A DNA stretch of 64,000 nt from Stenotrophomonas sp. VV52 (GTDB lineage Bacteria; Pseudomonadota; Gammaproteobacteria; Xanthomonadales; Xanthomonadaceae). The position numbers and the translations under genes are program-made. Below are positions 26,658 to 35,277 of the stretch, one piece after another (within the stretch, counting starts at the first letter, position 1; the number at the start of each line of letters is the position of its first letter). The notes beneath the pieces are model-generated. The model did no database searches and was not told where the DNA came from. It was given only the letters and a program-made list of their open reading frames with translations. The stretch is taken from positions 1-64,000 of the forward strand of contig NZ_PKQQ01000002.1 of NCBI RefSeq assembly GCF_002893095.1. The letters run 5' to 3'.

Positions 26658-27686
26658 ATGTCCCTGCCCGCCCCGCACGACACCCTGATGTTCCGCGAAG
26701 CCGCCGAAGCGGCCGACGTGATCGCTGCGCAGTTCGCGCGCAATGAAGCGACCGTGCAGACGCTGGCCGCGACCCTGCGCGCGGCGCCGCCGCCGTTCGT
26801 GGTGACCTGCGCACGCGGCAGCTCGGACCACGCTGCGACGTATGCCAAGTACCTGCTGGAGACGAAGCTCGGCCTGGTGACCGCCTCGGCCTCGCCGTCG
26901 GTGGGCTCGGTGTACGAAGCGCCGCTGCAGCTGCGCGGGGCGCTGTACATCGTCATCTCGCAATCCGGCAAGAGCCCGGACCTGCTGCGCAATGCCGAAG
27001 CCGCGCGTGCGGCCGGCGCGCGCGTGGTGGCACTGGTCAACGTGGAAGATTCGCCGCTGGCGCAGCTGGCTGAAACGGTGATTCCGCTCGGCGCGGGCGC
27101 CGAACGCAGCGTGGCGGCGACCAAGAGCTACCTGGCCTCGCTGTCGGCGATCCTGCAGCTGGTGGCGTACTGGAGCCAGGATGCCGGCCTGGTCGCTTCG
27201 CTGAAGACCTTGCCCGACGCCCTGCGCCAGGCCTGGAACAGCGACTGGACGGCCCTGACCGACGGCCTGGTGCCGGCGCACAACCTGTTCGTGGTCGGCC
27301 GCGGCCTGGGCCTGGGCGCCGCCCAGGAAGCCGCACTGAAGTTCAAGGAAACCTGCGGCCTGCACGCCGAGGCCTACAGCTCGGCCGAGGTCAAGCATGG
27401 CCCGATGGCGCTGGTTGGGCCGGGCTTCCCGGTACTGGCCTTCGCACAGCCAGACGAAACCGGTGCGGGCACCCGCGCCGTGGCGGCCGAGTTCGCCGCG
27501 CGTGACGCGCAGGTGTGGCTGGCCGCGCCGGACGGCGACCTGCCGCTGCCGCAGGCACCGCACCCGGCCTGCGCGCCGCTGCTGACCGTGCAGGCGTTCT
27601 ACCGCGCGATCAACGCGCTGGCGCTGCGTCGCGGCCACAACCCGGACCTGCCGCCGCACCTGAACAAGGTTACGGAGACCGTCTGA
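26658..27686 (+). CDS. nagB-II: Glucosamine-6-phosphate deaminase NagB-II (SIS domains)
   Basis: This cytoplasmic enzyme of 342 residues has two SIS domains, homologous to the isomerase half of GlmS but without a glutaminase domain. Motifs are TCARGSSDHAATYAKYLLE, ISQSGKSPDLL and GRGLGLGAAQEAALKFKET. In Shewanella and Xanthomonas such proteins replace classic NagB, turning glucosamine-6-phosphate into fructose-6-phosphate and ammonia. It sits between nagR and nagA and overlaps the nagA start by one base (TGATG). Confidence 0.92.
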   Translation: MSLPAPHDTLMFREAAEAADVIAAQFARNEATVQTLAATLRAAPPPFVVTCARGSSDHAATYAKYLLETKLGLVTASASPSVGSVYEAPLQLRGALYIVISQSGKSPDLLRNAEAARAAGARVVALVNVEDSPLAQLAETVIPLGAGAERSVAATKSYLASLSAILQLVAYWSQDAGLVASLKTLPDALRQAWNSDWTALTDGLVPAHNLFVVGRGLGLGAAQEAALKFKETCGLHAEAYSSAEVKHGPMALVGPGFPVLAFAQPDETGAGTRAVAAEFAARDAQVWLAAPDGDLPLPQAPHPACAPLLTVQAFYRAINALALRRGHNPDLPPHLNKVTETV

Positions 27687-28834
27687 TGAAGACTGTCCTG
27701 CGCAATGCGCGGATCCTGACCGCTGACGGCTTCCGCGACGATCTCGCGGTGGTGATCGAAGCGGGAAAGATCAGCGCGCTGCTGTCTGATGCCGCCCCGC
27801 AGCTGGGCAGTGCGGCCGAACAGGTGGACCTCGGCGGCGGCTGGCTGCTGCCGGGCTTCATCGATGCGCAGGTCAACGGCGGCGGCGGCGTGCTGTTCAA
27901 CAATACGCCCGACGTGGAAAGCCTGCGCACGCTGGCGGCGGCGCACCGCCGCTTCGGCACCACCGCGCTGCTGCCGACCCTGATCAGCGACGACGTGCAG
28001 GTGATGCGCACCGCAATTGACGCCACCCGCACCGCCATCGAACAGGGCGTGCCCGGCGTGATCGGCATCCACCTGGAAGGCCCGTACATCGCGCCGGGGC
28101 GCAAGGGTACCCACGACGCCAGCAAGTTCCGCGTGCCAGATGCGGACGAGATCGCGATGGCGGCCTCGCTCGACAACGGCGTGACCCTGCTGACGCTGGC
28201 GCCCGAACGGGTGCCGCTGGACAGCATCCGCGCGCTGGTCGAGCGCGGCGTGATCGTCGCCGCCGGGCATACCGCGGCAACGTATGAAGAGGCGCGCGCC
28301 GGGCTGGACGCTGGCATCCGCGGCTTCACCCACCTGTACAACGCGATGTCGCCGTTGACCGGTCGCGAACCCGGCGCGGTCGGCGCGGCGCTGGAAGACC
28401 GCGACAGCTGGATCGGCATCATCGCCGACGGCGTGCACGTGCACCCCGGCAGCCTGCGCGTGGCGCTGGCGGCCAAGCCCGCGGGCAAGGTCATGCTGGT
28501 CACCGACGCAATGTCGCCGGTGGGCGCCGACAGCCCCAGCTTCGAGCTGTATGGCGAAGTGATCACCGTGGTGGATGGTGTGGTGCGCAATGCGGCCGGC
28601 GCGCTCGCCGGGTCGGCGCTGGACATGGTCACCGCCGTGCGCAATGCGGTGAACCTGCTCGGCCTGCCGCTGGACGAAGCCGCGCGCATGGCCTCGCGCT
28701 ACCCGGCGCAGTTCCTCAACGTGGACGACCGCCTGGGCGAGATCGCCGAAGGCTACCAGGCCGACCTGGTGCTGCTCGACGACGCGCTGCAGGTCCGTGC
28801 GACCTGGATCGCCGGCCAGCGCGAGGACGCATGA
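27686..28834 (+). CDS. nagA: N-acetylglucosamine-6-phosphate deacetylase NagA
   Basis: NagA removes acetate from GlcNAc-6-phosphate, the step between the kinase and NagB-II. The 382-residue amidohydrolase shows the family blocks GFIDAQVNGGGG, HLEGPYI (metal-binding Glu), AAGHTAATYEE (His ligand), THLYNAMSP and the catalytic Asp in MLVTDAMSPVG. The ATG at 27686 overlaps the nagB-II stop. Its own end overlaps nagX by 4 nt (ATGA). Tight spacing shows a single operon nagP-nagR-nagB-nagA-nagX. Confidence 0.94.
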   Translation: MKTVLRNARILTADGFRDDLAVVIEAGKISALLSDAAPQLGSAAEQVDLGGGWLLPGFIDAQVNGGGGVLFNNTPDVESLRTLAAAHRRFGTTALLPTLISDDVQVMRTAIDATRTAIEQGVPGVIGIHLEGPYIAPGRKGTHDASKFRVPDADEIAMAASLDNGVTLLTLAPERVPLDSIRALVERGVIVAAGHTAATYEEARAGLDAGIRGFTHLYNAMSPLTGREPGAVGAALEDRDSWIGIIADGVHVHPGSLRVALAAKPAGKVMLVTDAMSPVGADSPSFELYGEVITVVDGVVRNAAGALAGSALDMVTAVRNAVNLLGLPLDEAARMASRYPAQFLNVDDRLGEIAEGYQADLVLLDDALQVRATWIAGQREDA

Positions 28835-29898
28835 ACACCTCCGCATCGGTGCGCATGGGCTCCATCGACGCCCTGCGCGGACTGACCGTGGCCGCGATGC
28901 TGCTGGTCAACAATCCGGGCGACTGGGGCCACGTGTATGCGCCGCTGCTGCATGCGGACTGGCACGGTTTTACTCCCACCGACCTGATCTTCCCGCTGTT
29001 CCTGTTCATTGCCGGCGTGTCGATGGCGTGGAGCCTGGTGCCGCGTGCGGTCGACCCGCTGCTGCGCCCGGCGCTGGGGCGCACGCTGCTGCAGCGTGCG
29101 CTGCGCATCCTGCTCGCCGGCGCGCTGCTGCACGTGTTGGCGTGGTGGCTGTTCGACCTGCCGGCGTACCGGGTGTGGGGGGTGCTGCAGCGGATCGCGC
29201 TGTGCGTGGCGGTGGTGGGCCTGCTGGCCATCCATGCGCGTGCACGCACGCACTGGCTGGTGCTGGGTGCGCTGCTGCTGGGCTACACCGCGTTGCTGCT
29301 CGGTGCCGACACGCTGGCGCCGTGGCACAACCCGGTGAGCCGCGTGGACACCGCGCTGTTCGCGCCGTTCCTGTACAAGTACGACGCGATCACCAGACTT
29401 GGCCATGACCCCGAAGGCCTGCTCAGCAGTGCCGGCGCGATCGCCACCACGCTGCTGGGACTGATCGCCGGCAGCTGGCTGCGTGCAGGGCGGCGCGGCG
29501 CGCTCGCCGGCCTGGCGCTGGTTGGACTGGGCGCTGGACTGCTGCTGGCGGCGGTACTGCCGTTCAACAAGAACCTGTGGACGCCCAGCTACGTGCTGTG
29601 GACCGGCGGGCTGTCGATCCTGGCGCTGCTGTTGGCGCACCAGCTCATCGACCACTGGCACTGGCCGGCGATCGGGCGCCGTTTCGGCGTCAACGCGATC
29701 GCCGCGTATCTCGGTTCGTCGGTCATGGCGCTGGTGCTGATCGCCAGCGGTGCCTGGGCGGCATGCTTCGCCGGACTGCTCTCGCTGATGCCCGCGGCGC
29801 CGAAGCTCGCGTCGCTGTCGTGCGCGCTGGGATTCGTCGCGTTCTGGTGGTGCGTGGTGTGGCTGCTTGATCGACGCCGGGTGTATTTCAAGATCTGA
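28831..29898 (+). CDS. nagX: NagX-like membrane protein (heparan-glucosaminide acetyltransferase family, DUF5009)
   Basis: This integral membrane protein of 355 residues has about ten hydrophobic segments. The N-terminal IDALRGLTVAAMLLVNNPG and the FTPTDLIFPLFLFIAGVSM block are typical of the COG4299 family related to lysosomal HGSNAT. NagX genes accompany GlcNAc operons in Shewanella and Xanthomonas, and the protein may acetylate or transport glucosamine-containing sugars across the membrane, though this is unproven. It overlaps nagA by 4 nt and ends the operon. Confidence 0.88.
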   Translation: MNTSASVRMGSIDALRGLTVAAMLLVNNPGDWGHVYAPLLHADWHGFTPTDLIFPLFLFIAGVSMAWSLVPRAVDPLLRPALGRTLLQRALRILLAGALLHVLAWWLFDLPAYRVWGVLQRIALCVAVVGLLAIHARARTHWLVLGALLLGYTALLLGADTLAPWHNPVSRVDTALFAPFLYKYDAITRLGHDPEGLLSSAGAIATTLLGLIAGSWLRAGRRGALAGLALVGLGAGLLLAAVLPFNKNLWTPSYVLWTGGLSILALLLAHQLIDHWHWPAIGRRFGVNAIAAYLGSSVMALVLIASGAWAACFAGLLSLMPAAPKLASLSCALGFVAFWWCVVWLLDRRRVYFKI

Positions 29899-30018
29899 CC
29901 CGCCTGTTTTTTGACGTGGCCATCACGCGAGTGGACAGACAGTAGCGTCAGCCGGCCCTGCGGGGGGAACCATAGGTCCGTTGCAATACCCCATTTCATT
30001 CGTTGAAAGGAAGGGTGT

Positions 30019-32844
30019 ATGCAACCCCATGCCTCCCTGCCGGCCCGCAACGGGCTGGCCTCTGCTGTTTCGTGCTGCCTCGCCGCTGTGTTGTTGACCG
30101 CGTCCGCCCCGGCGTGGGCGGCCTGCGACACCACCACGCCCACCGCCGGCCAGACCGTGACCTGTTCCACGGCCGCGCCCAATCCACAGACCACGGCGGT
30201 CGCCAGCGTCTCCGGCTCGGCCGGAATCACCATCAACGTGCAGGCCAACGCGCAGCTGGTGGTGCCCACCGGCGCGGCGATCGCGCTGGATGGCGGCGGC
30301 GGGCACCGCATCGACAACCGCGGCACGATCACCGGCACCGCCGGTGCCGCCATCCTCAGCAATACCGCCACCACGGTCATCAACCGTGGCGGCACCAGCG
30401 GCGGCACCAGCGGCATCATCTTCGGCCTCGGTGCCGACCGGCTCGAAATGCTCGCGGGCAGCATCACCGGCGGCGTGCTGCAGGGCGCGGGCACCGACAG
30501 CGTGGTGATCAGCGACGGCACCCTCGACCGCATCGACCAGGGCGAAGGCGAGGACAGCCTTGAAATCAGCGCAGGCACGGTGACCGGCACCATTGATCAA
30601 AGCCGCGACCCGGATACCTTCGTGATGACCGGCGGCACCGTCGGCGCGCTGGTACAGGGCGATGGCTTCGACCAATTCCGCATGACCGCCGGGCACATCA
30701 TCGGCGGTTTCGACGACGGCGATTCGGCCGAGATGACCGGCGGCCGCATCGGCCGGGTCAACATGAAGCTGGACGACAACATCTTCCTGATGTCCGGTGG
30801 CAGCATCGACGCCAACCTGGTCACCGGCCTGGGCAAGGACCGGGTCGAACTCTCCGGGGGCGACATCGGCGGCAACATCAGCGTCAGCGGCGGCGACGAC
30901 ATCGTCAGGATCAGCGGCGGCTCGGTGGGCGGCAGCATCCTGCTCAGCGTCGGCAACGACCGTTTCGAATGGACCGGCGGTGGCGTGCTGCGCGGGCCGG
31001 TGGACTTCGGCGAGGGCAACGACACCGCTACCCTGACCAACCTCACCCCGACCCAGATGAGTGCGCTGCCGCTGTTCGACGCAGGTCCGGGTACCGACAA
31101 ACTGGACATGCTCAACGTCAAGACCGGTGGCGTGGCGCGGTTTGCCAACTGGGAACAGGTCAACGCCACGCGTGGCACCGAGCTGACCATGGACGGCACG
31201 CTGGCACTGGGCGACAGCGCGAGCGGCACCGGCGCGCTGTTGGTCGACAGCGCCAGCGCGCTGCTGGCCGGTGGTGGTGGCGGTCGCGTGGCGGCGTTCA
31301 CCGCCGGCCAGCTGGCCGATGTGGGCAATGCCGGCCGCATCGACCTGGGCAACGGCAGCAGCGCGCCGGGCGACACCTTCACCATTGCCGGCAACTACGT
31401 GGGCAACGGCGGAACGCTGGCGCTGCAGACGGTGCTGGGCAACGACGCCTCGGCATCGGACAAGCTGGTGATCGCCGGCGGCAGTGCCACCGGCAGCACG
31501 ATCATGCGCGTCACCAATGTCGGTGGTGGCGGTGCCAGCACCGTGGCCGACGGCATCATGGTGGTGCAGGCCACCAATGGCGGCAGTACTGCGGCAGGCG
31601 CGTTCTCCCTGGCCGGCAGTCTGTCGGCAGGTGCCTATGAGTACTTCCTGTTCAAGGGCGGCGTGAGCGCAGGCACCAGCGACAACTGGTACCTGCGCTC
31701 CACCATCGTGCCCGGCCCGGTGCCGGCACCGGTGGTGGTCGTTCCCGATCCGCCCCCGCGCCCACCGCCCGTGGTGGGCGTGCCGCCGGAGCCCCCGCCG
31801 CCGCCGGTTCCGGTGCCGGTGCCGAGCCCGCTGCAGGTGCCGCCCACGCCGCAGGCGCGTCCGCCGCAGATGGCGGTGGTACCGATCTACCGCGTGGAAA
31901 CGCCGACCTATGCGGTGATCCCGCCACTGCTGCGCGAGGCCAGCATGGCCAGCCTGGGCACCTTCCACGAGCGCCAGGGCGAACAGCGGCTGCTGCGCGG
32001 CGACGGCATCTTCCGTTCGGTGTGGGGTCGCATGATCGGGCAGAGCCACGAGCAGAACTGGGCCGGCGATGCGCAGCCCGGTTTCAATGGTCACTTCGTC
32101 GGCGTGCAGGCCGGCGGCGACCTGTTTGCGAGCGACGGCGACGTGCGCAACCAGGTCGGGCTCTTCGTCGGGCAGACCCGCGCCAAGGGCAATGTCACCG
32201 GCTTCGCGCTGGGCTGGGAGAATGTCGATGTCGGCCGCTCGCGGCTGGACGACAAGCACGTGGGCCTGTCCTACACGCGGGTCGGCAGCGCCAACGGCTA
32301 CCTCGATGCGGTGCTGATGCGCAGCCGCTACGACGGCGACAGCGTGTCCAGCCGCGGCATCGGCGTGGACATGAAGGGCGACGGCACCACCGCCTCGCTG
32401 GAAGTGGGCAAGCCGCTGCTGCACTTCGGCAGTTCGGCCTGGTGGCTTGAGCCGCAGGCCCAGGTGATCTGGCAGAAGACCCGGATCGACGACACCCGCG
32501 ATGCGCTGTCGGTGCTGCGGGTGGACAACGACGATGCCTGGACCGCGCGGATCGGACTGCGCCTGGCCGGCGACTACATGCTGGTCGACAACGGCTGGCA
32601 ACCCTACTTCAAGCTCAACTACTGGCGTGCCTTCAGTGGCGAGGACCGGATCGACATCGGCGGCGATCCGCTGCTGAGCGAGCAGAGCTATCGCGCGCTG
32701 GAAGTCGGGGTCGGCGTGGTCGCGCGCTACAACGCCAACATCAGCGCGTTCGCGGTGGCCGATTACACCCGCGACCTGGACAGCCACCGGTTGAAGGAAC
32801 GGAAGGTGATCGAAGGCAACATCGGACTGCGCGTCGACTTCTGA
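30019..32844 (+). CDS. Autotransporter (type Va) with repeat-rich passenger
   Basis: This 941-residue surface protein has a signal peptide (to about residue 33, APAWA). The passenger is a Gly/Asp/Ile-rich beta-helix with about 20-residue units such as MSGGSIDANLVTGLGKDRVE and LSGGDIGGNISVSGGDD (about 130-330). A second passenger part follows to about 560, then a Pro-rich linker (about 568-620). The C-terminal autotransporter barrel (about 660-941) ends in a Phe after NIGLRVDF, the BAM recognition form. AAAGGAAGGG precedes the ATG. No protease motif was seen, so adhesion or aggregation is the likelier role. Confidence 0.88.
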   Translation: MQPHASLPARNGLASAVSCCLAAVLLTASAPAWAACDTTTPTAGQTVTCSTAAPNPQTTAVASVSGSAGITINVQANAQLVVPTGAAIALDGGGGHRIDNRGTITGTAGAAILSNTATTVINRGGTSGGTSGIIFGLGADRLEMLAGSITGGVLQGAGTDSVVISDGTLDRIDQGEGEDSLEISAGTVTGTIDQSRDPDTFVMTGGTVGALVQGDGFDQFRMTAGHIIGGFDDGDSAEMTGGRIGRVNMKLDDNIFLMSGGSIDANLVTGLGKDRVELSGGDIGGNISVSGGDDIVRISGGSVGGSILLSVGNDRFEWTGGGVLRGPVDFGEGNDTATLTNLTPTQMSALPLFDAGPGTDKLDMLNVKTGGVARFANWEQVNATRGTELTMDGTLALGDSASGTGALLVDSASALLAGGGGGRVAAFTAGQLADVGNAGRIDLGNGSSAPGDTFTIAGNYVGNGGTLALQTVLGNDASASDKLVIAGGSATGSTIMRVTNVGGGGASTVADGIMVVQATNGGSTAAGAFSLAGSLSAGAYEYFLFKGGVSAGTSDNWYLRSTIVPGPVPAPVVVVPDPPPRPPPVVGVPPEPPPPPVPVPVPSPLQVPPTPQARPPQMAVVPIYRVETPTYAVIPPLLREASMASLGTFHERQGEQRLLRGDGIFRSVWGRMIGQSHEQNWAGDAQPGFNGHFVGVQAGGDLFASDGDVRNQVGLFVGQTRAKGNVTGFALGWENVDVGRSRLDDKHVGLSYTRVGSANGYLDAVLMRSRYDGDSVSSRGIGVDMKGDGTTASLEVGKPLLHFGSSAWWLEPQAQVIWQKTRIDDTRDALSVLRVDNDDAWTARIGLRLAGDYMLVDNGWQPYFKLNYWRAFSGEDRIDIGGDPLLSEQSYRALEVGVGVVARYNANISAFAVADYTRDLDSHRLKERKVIEGNIGLRVDF

Positions 32845-32869
32845 CCCCCGCCGCTGGCAGGGCTGGGTG

Positions 32870-32884
32870 TTGCTATTGGTGTAC
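32870..32884 (+). promoter_or_regulatory. Half-site TTGCTATTG upstream of iclR
   Basis: GTGTTGCTATTGG lies just before the chosen iclR start and matches the left half of the palindrome found at 33642 and 37500. The right half is degenerate (GTGTAC), so autoregulation is only a possibility. Confidence 0.35.
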
Positions 32885-32893
32885 GCTTTCCGG

Positions 32894-33613
32894 ATGCGAA
32901 CCAAGCCCAATGCCCAGCCCAACCAGAGCCTGATCGACGGAATCGCCACCCTGCAGGCGCTGGCCTCATCGCCCGAACCGGTGGGCTGCCGGGAACTGGC
33001 CCGGCAGCTGGATGCCAACCCGACCCGGGTCAACCGGCTGCTCAAGACCCTGGCTTACCTCGGCATCGCGCGGCAGACCGCCGACCGCAAATACACCGCC
33101 GGGCCGGGCATGCATGTGCTGGCCGCGCAGAGCCTGTTCGCCTCCGGGTTGATCCGGCGCGCGCTGCCGGTGCTGGAACACCTGCGCCGGTTCGGCCACA
33201 CCGTGGCACTGGGGGTGCTGTGGAACGACAGCGTCAGCTACCTGTTCCATGCGCCGCCCGGGATCGAGGCGGCGCGCGGGCTGGGCCGCATCGGCCTGCT
33301 GCCCGCCACCACCAGCGGAATCGGCATCGTGCTGCTGGCGCAGCTGTCCGACGAGGAAGTGCGCGAGCTGTATGAAGACCGCCCGATCCCGATGTTCCCG
33401 GACGGCATCGAACAGCTGCTGGCGACCCTGGCCCAGACCCGCGCGCAGGGCCATGCCCGGGTGCACGTGGCCGACGAACGCGACCACCACATCGTGGCGA
33501 TCGCGATGGGCGACCCGGTGCATGCCGGCATCGCCATGTCCGGCTGGATCCCCGAATCGGCCACCGCCGAACTGGTCGCCGCACTGCGCGCGGCCGCTGC
33601 GGAGATCGGCTGA
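32894..33613 (+). CDS. IclR-family transcriptional regulator of the acid-sugar locus
   Basis: This regulator of 239 residues has an N-terminal winged helix (LIDGIATLQALASSPEPVGCRELARQL... RVNRLLKTLAYLGI) and a C-terminal IclR effector domain (about 85-235). IclR relatives such as KdgR or PcaR respond to acid sugars or aromatics. It stands at the edge of the acid-sugar cluster, and shared TTGCTA palindromes at nearby promoters are its probable sites. The start at 32894 is preferred to 32867, which lies within the operator-like half-site. Confidence 0.85.
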   Translation: MRTKPNAQPNQSLIDGIATLQALASSPEPVGCRELARQLDANPTRVNRLLKTLAYLGIARQTADRKYTAGPGMHVLAAQSLFASGLIRRALPVLEHLRRFGHTVALGVLWNDSVSYLFHAPPGIEAARGLGRIGLLPATTSGIGIVLLAQLSDEEVRELYEDRPIPMFPDGIEQLLATLAQTRAQGHARVHVADERDHHIVAIAMGDPVHAGIAMSGWIPESATAELVAALRAAAAEIG

Positions 33614-33641
33614 GATCTTTGCCGCAGTGCGGTTTGACATG

Positions 33642-33656
33642 TTGCTACAATAGCAA
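33642..33656. promoter_or_regulatory. Perfect palindromic operator TTGCTACAATAGCAA
   Basis: Two 6-bp arms, TTGCTA and TAGCAA, are separated by CAA, 55 bp before the MFS gene start. A closely related sequence occurs at 37500-37514, and the similarity extends into the right flank. It is the best candidate binding site of the adjacent IclR regulator. Confidence 0.65.
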
Positions 33657-33710
33657 TACGTTGCAGCCTTCCGAAGGGGAGGCATCGGCGATGTCCAAGC
33701 GTGCAGCGGC

Positions 33711-35033
33711 GTGAGCAGGTCGGGGAACACCAAGTGGGTGCTGTTGTCGCTGCTGTTCGTGTCCACGGTGATCAATTACCTGGACCGGCAGGCGCTGTCG
33801 ATCCTGGCCACCACGATCCAGGCCGACCTGGGCATGACCGACCTCGAGTACGCACGCGTGGTACAGGTGTTCCTGTTCGCGTATGCAGCCGCGTACGTGA
33901 TGGCCGGCAGGGTTACCGACTGGCTGGGCGCACGGGTGGCGCTGCTGCTGTTCGTCGGCTGGTGGTCGCTGGCCAATATCGCCACCGGCTTCGTGCGCAG
34001 CGCGGTGGAGCTGGGGGCAGCACGCTTCGCGCTCGGGCTGGGTGAGCCAGGCAATTACACGGTGGGCACCAAGGTGGTGTCCGAGCAGTTTCCGGCAAAG
34101 CAGCGCGGACTGGCACTGGGCCTGTATACCGCCGGCGCGATGATCGGCGCGACCCTGGCACCGCCGTTGATCGGCGGCATCGCGCTGCACTACGGCTGGC
34201 GCAGCGCGTTCTGGATCACCGGCGTGGCCGGGTTGCTGTGGATGATTGCGTGGTGGTGGTTCTACCCGCGTCCGGGGCGGGAGCGCGCGGTTGCGCCGGT
34301 CACGACGGCAGCGACCACGGCGGAGGCGGTCGCCACGCCTGCGATTGAAACACCGGTAGCCGCAGCGCCGGCCTCCTCGATGAAAGGCGTGTGGGGTCGA
34401 CTGGCACGCGACCGTACCGTGTGGGCGCTGGTCGCCTCGCGGGCGGTGGCCGACCCGGTCTGGTACTTCTACCTGTTCTGGTTCCCGAAATACCTGGGCG
34501 ACGCGCGTGGCATGGGCCTGGCCGCGATCGCGTCGCTGGCGTGGATCGTATACGTCGCCGCCGACATCGGCAGCGTGGGTGGCGGGATGATCTCCGGCCG
34601 CCTGGTCAAGCGCGGCATGAACCCGGTACGCGCGCGATTGACCACCATGGTCGGCGCCGCGTGCCTGGCGCCCGTGGGCCTGCTGGTGGCCTTCCATCCG
34701 CCGATCCCGCTGCTGCTCGGCCTGGCCTGCCTGGTCACGTTCGCGCACCTGACCTACCAGATCAACCTCACCGCGATGACGGTGGACCTGTTCCCGTCGC
34801 GCTACATCGCCTCGGTGGCCGGGCTGGTCGGTTGCGGCAGCGCGCTGGGTGGCATGGTGTCGGCGCAGGTGGTGGGCCACCTGGTGGCCGACGGCAATTT
34901 CGACCGTGCCTTCGTGTTGATGGCCTTCCTGCACCCCATCGCGGTCACGCTCGCGTGGATCGCGCTGAAGATGGCGCGCCGCTCGAAGATGACGTTGATC
35001 GGACCGGATGCCGAAGCCGTAGCGGCGGGGTGA
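33711..35033 (+). CDS. MFS permease, ACS-like (hexuronate/aldonate type)
   Basis: This inner-membrane transporter of 440 residues has about twelve hydrophobic segments and the anion:cation symporter features VINYLDRQALSIL near the N-terminus and ARFALGLGEPGNY, as in galactonate and glucuronate permeases. The only start that fits is GTG 33711. A seven-codon ORF (ATG 33691, after a GGGGAGG site) ends across it as GTGA, so coupled translation is likely. The last codons lie in a 39-bp tandem repeat. Neighbours suggest import of an aldonate or related acid sugar. Confidence 0.87.
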   Translation: MSRSGNTKWVLLSLLFVSTVINYLDRQALSILATTIQADLGMTDLEYARVVQVFLFAYAAAYVMAGRVTDWLGARVALLLFVGWWSLANIATGFVRSAVELGAARFALGLGEPGNYTVGTKVVSEQFPAKQRGLALGLYTAGAMIGATLAPPLIGGIALHYGWRSAFWITGVAGLLWMIAWWWFYPRPGRERAVAPVTTAATTAEAVATPAIETPVAAAPASSMKGVWGRLARDRTVWALVASRAVADPVWYFYLFWFPKYLGDARGMGLAAIASLAWIVYVAADIGSVGGGMISGRLVKRGMNPVRARLTTMVGAACLAPVGLLVAFHPPIPLLLGLACLVTFAHLTYQINLTAMTVDLFPSRYIASVAGLVGCGSALGGMVSAQVVGHLVADGNFDRAFVLMAFLHPIAVTLAWIALKMARRSKMTLIGPDAEAVAAG

Positions 35034-35098
35034 CCTGCAGGGTTGAACGCAGGGCGGCGGGTGGCGGGGTGACCTGCAGGGTTGAACGCAGGGCAGCG
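35024..35098 (+). repeat. 39-bp tandem duplication covering the MFS gene stop
   Basis: The unit GGCGGGGTGACCTGCAGGG and the next 18 bases occur at 35024-35060 and again at 35063-35098, 39 bp apart, with one or two differences. The first copy contains the TGA stop of the MFS gene. It looks like a recent local duplication. Confidence 0.85.
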
Positions 35099-35240
35099 GT
35101 AGGGTTGGTTCCCAAACAACCGCCGACACTGCCGGGCGGCGCGGCGAACGCATGACCTTTGCCGGAGCCGTCTCCGACGAAGGTCATGGCCCTACCGAAT
35201 GTTGCGATGCTATCGGCGGTCGACCGGGGTGCGACCCTAC
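35099..35240. repeat. Cluster of three GTAGGG-type palindromes
   Basis: One element begins GTAGGGTTGG on the plus strand at 35099. Two lie on the minus strand, beginning GTAGGGCC at 35195 and GTAGGGTCGC at 35240. The middle one has 9-bp arms CATGACCTT/AAGGTCATG (35151-35159, 35180-35188) and an inner CGGAG/CTCCG stem. They share the GTAG end with SMAG elements but have different stems. No gene is seen in 35034-35277. Confidence 0.7.
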
Positions 35241-35277
35241 CGGCGCACCCCGACGATCCCGACGATTGAAGTGATTG

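Noticed and set aside
24020..27124. A 1034-codon minus-strand frame
   Set aside because: Antisense to nagP, nagR and nagB-II. The product is His/Gln/Arg low-complexity typical of shadow frames.
29923..33045. A 1040-codon open frame on the minus strand
   Set aside because: It is antisense to the autotransporter gene, whose signal peptide, repeats and barrel are clear. The frame is open because of high GC third positions, and its product has no recognisable domain.
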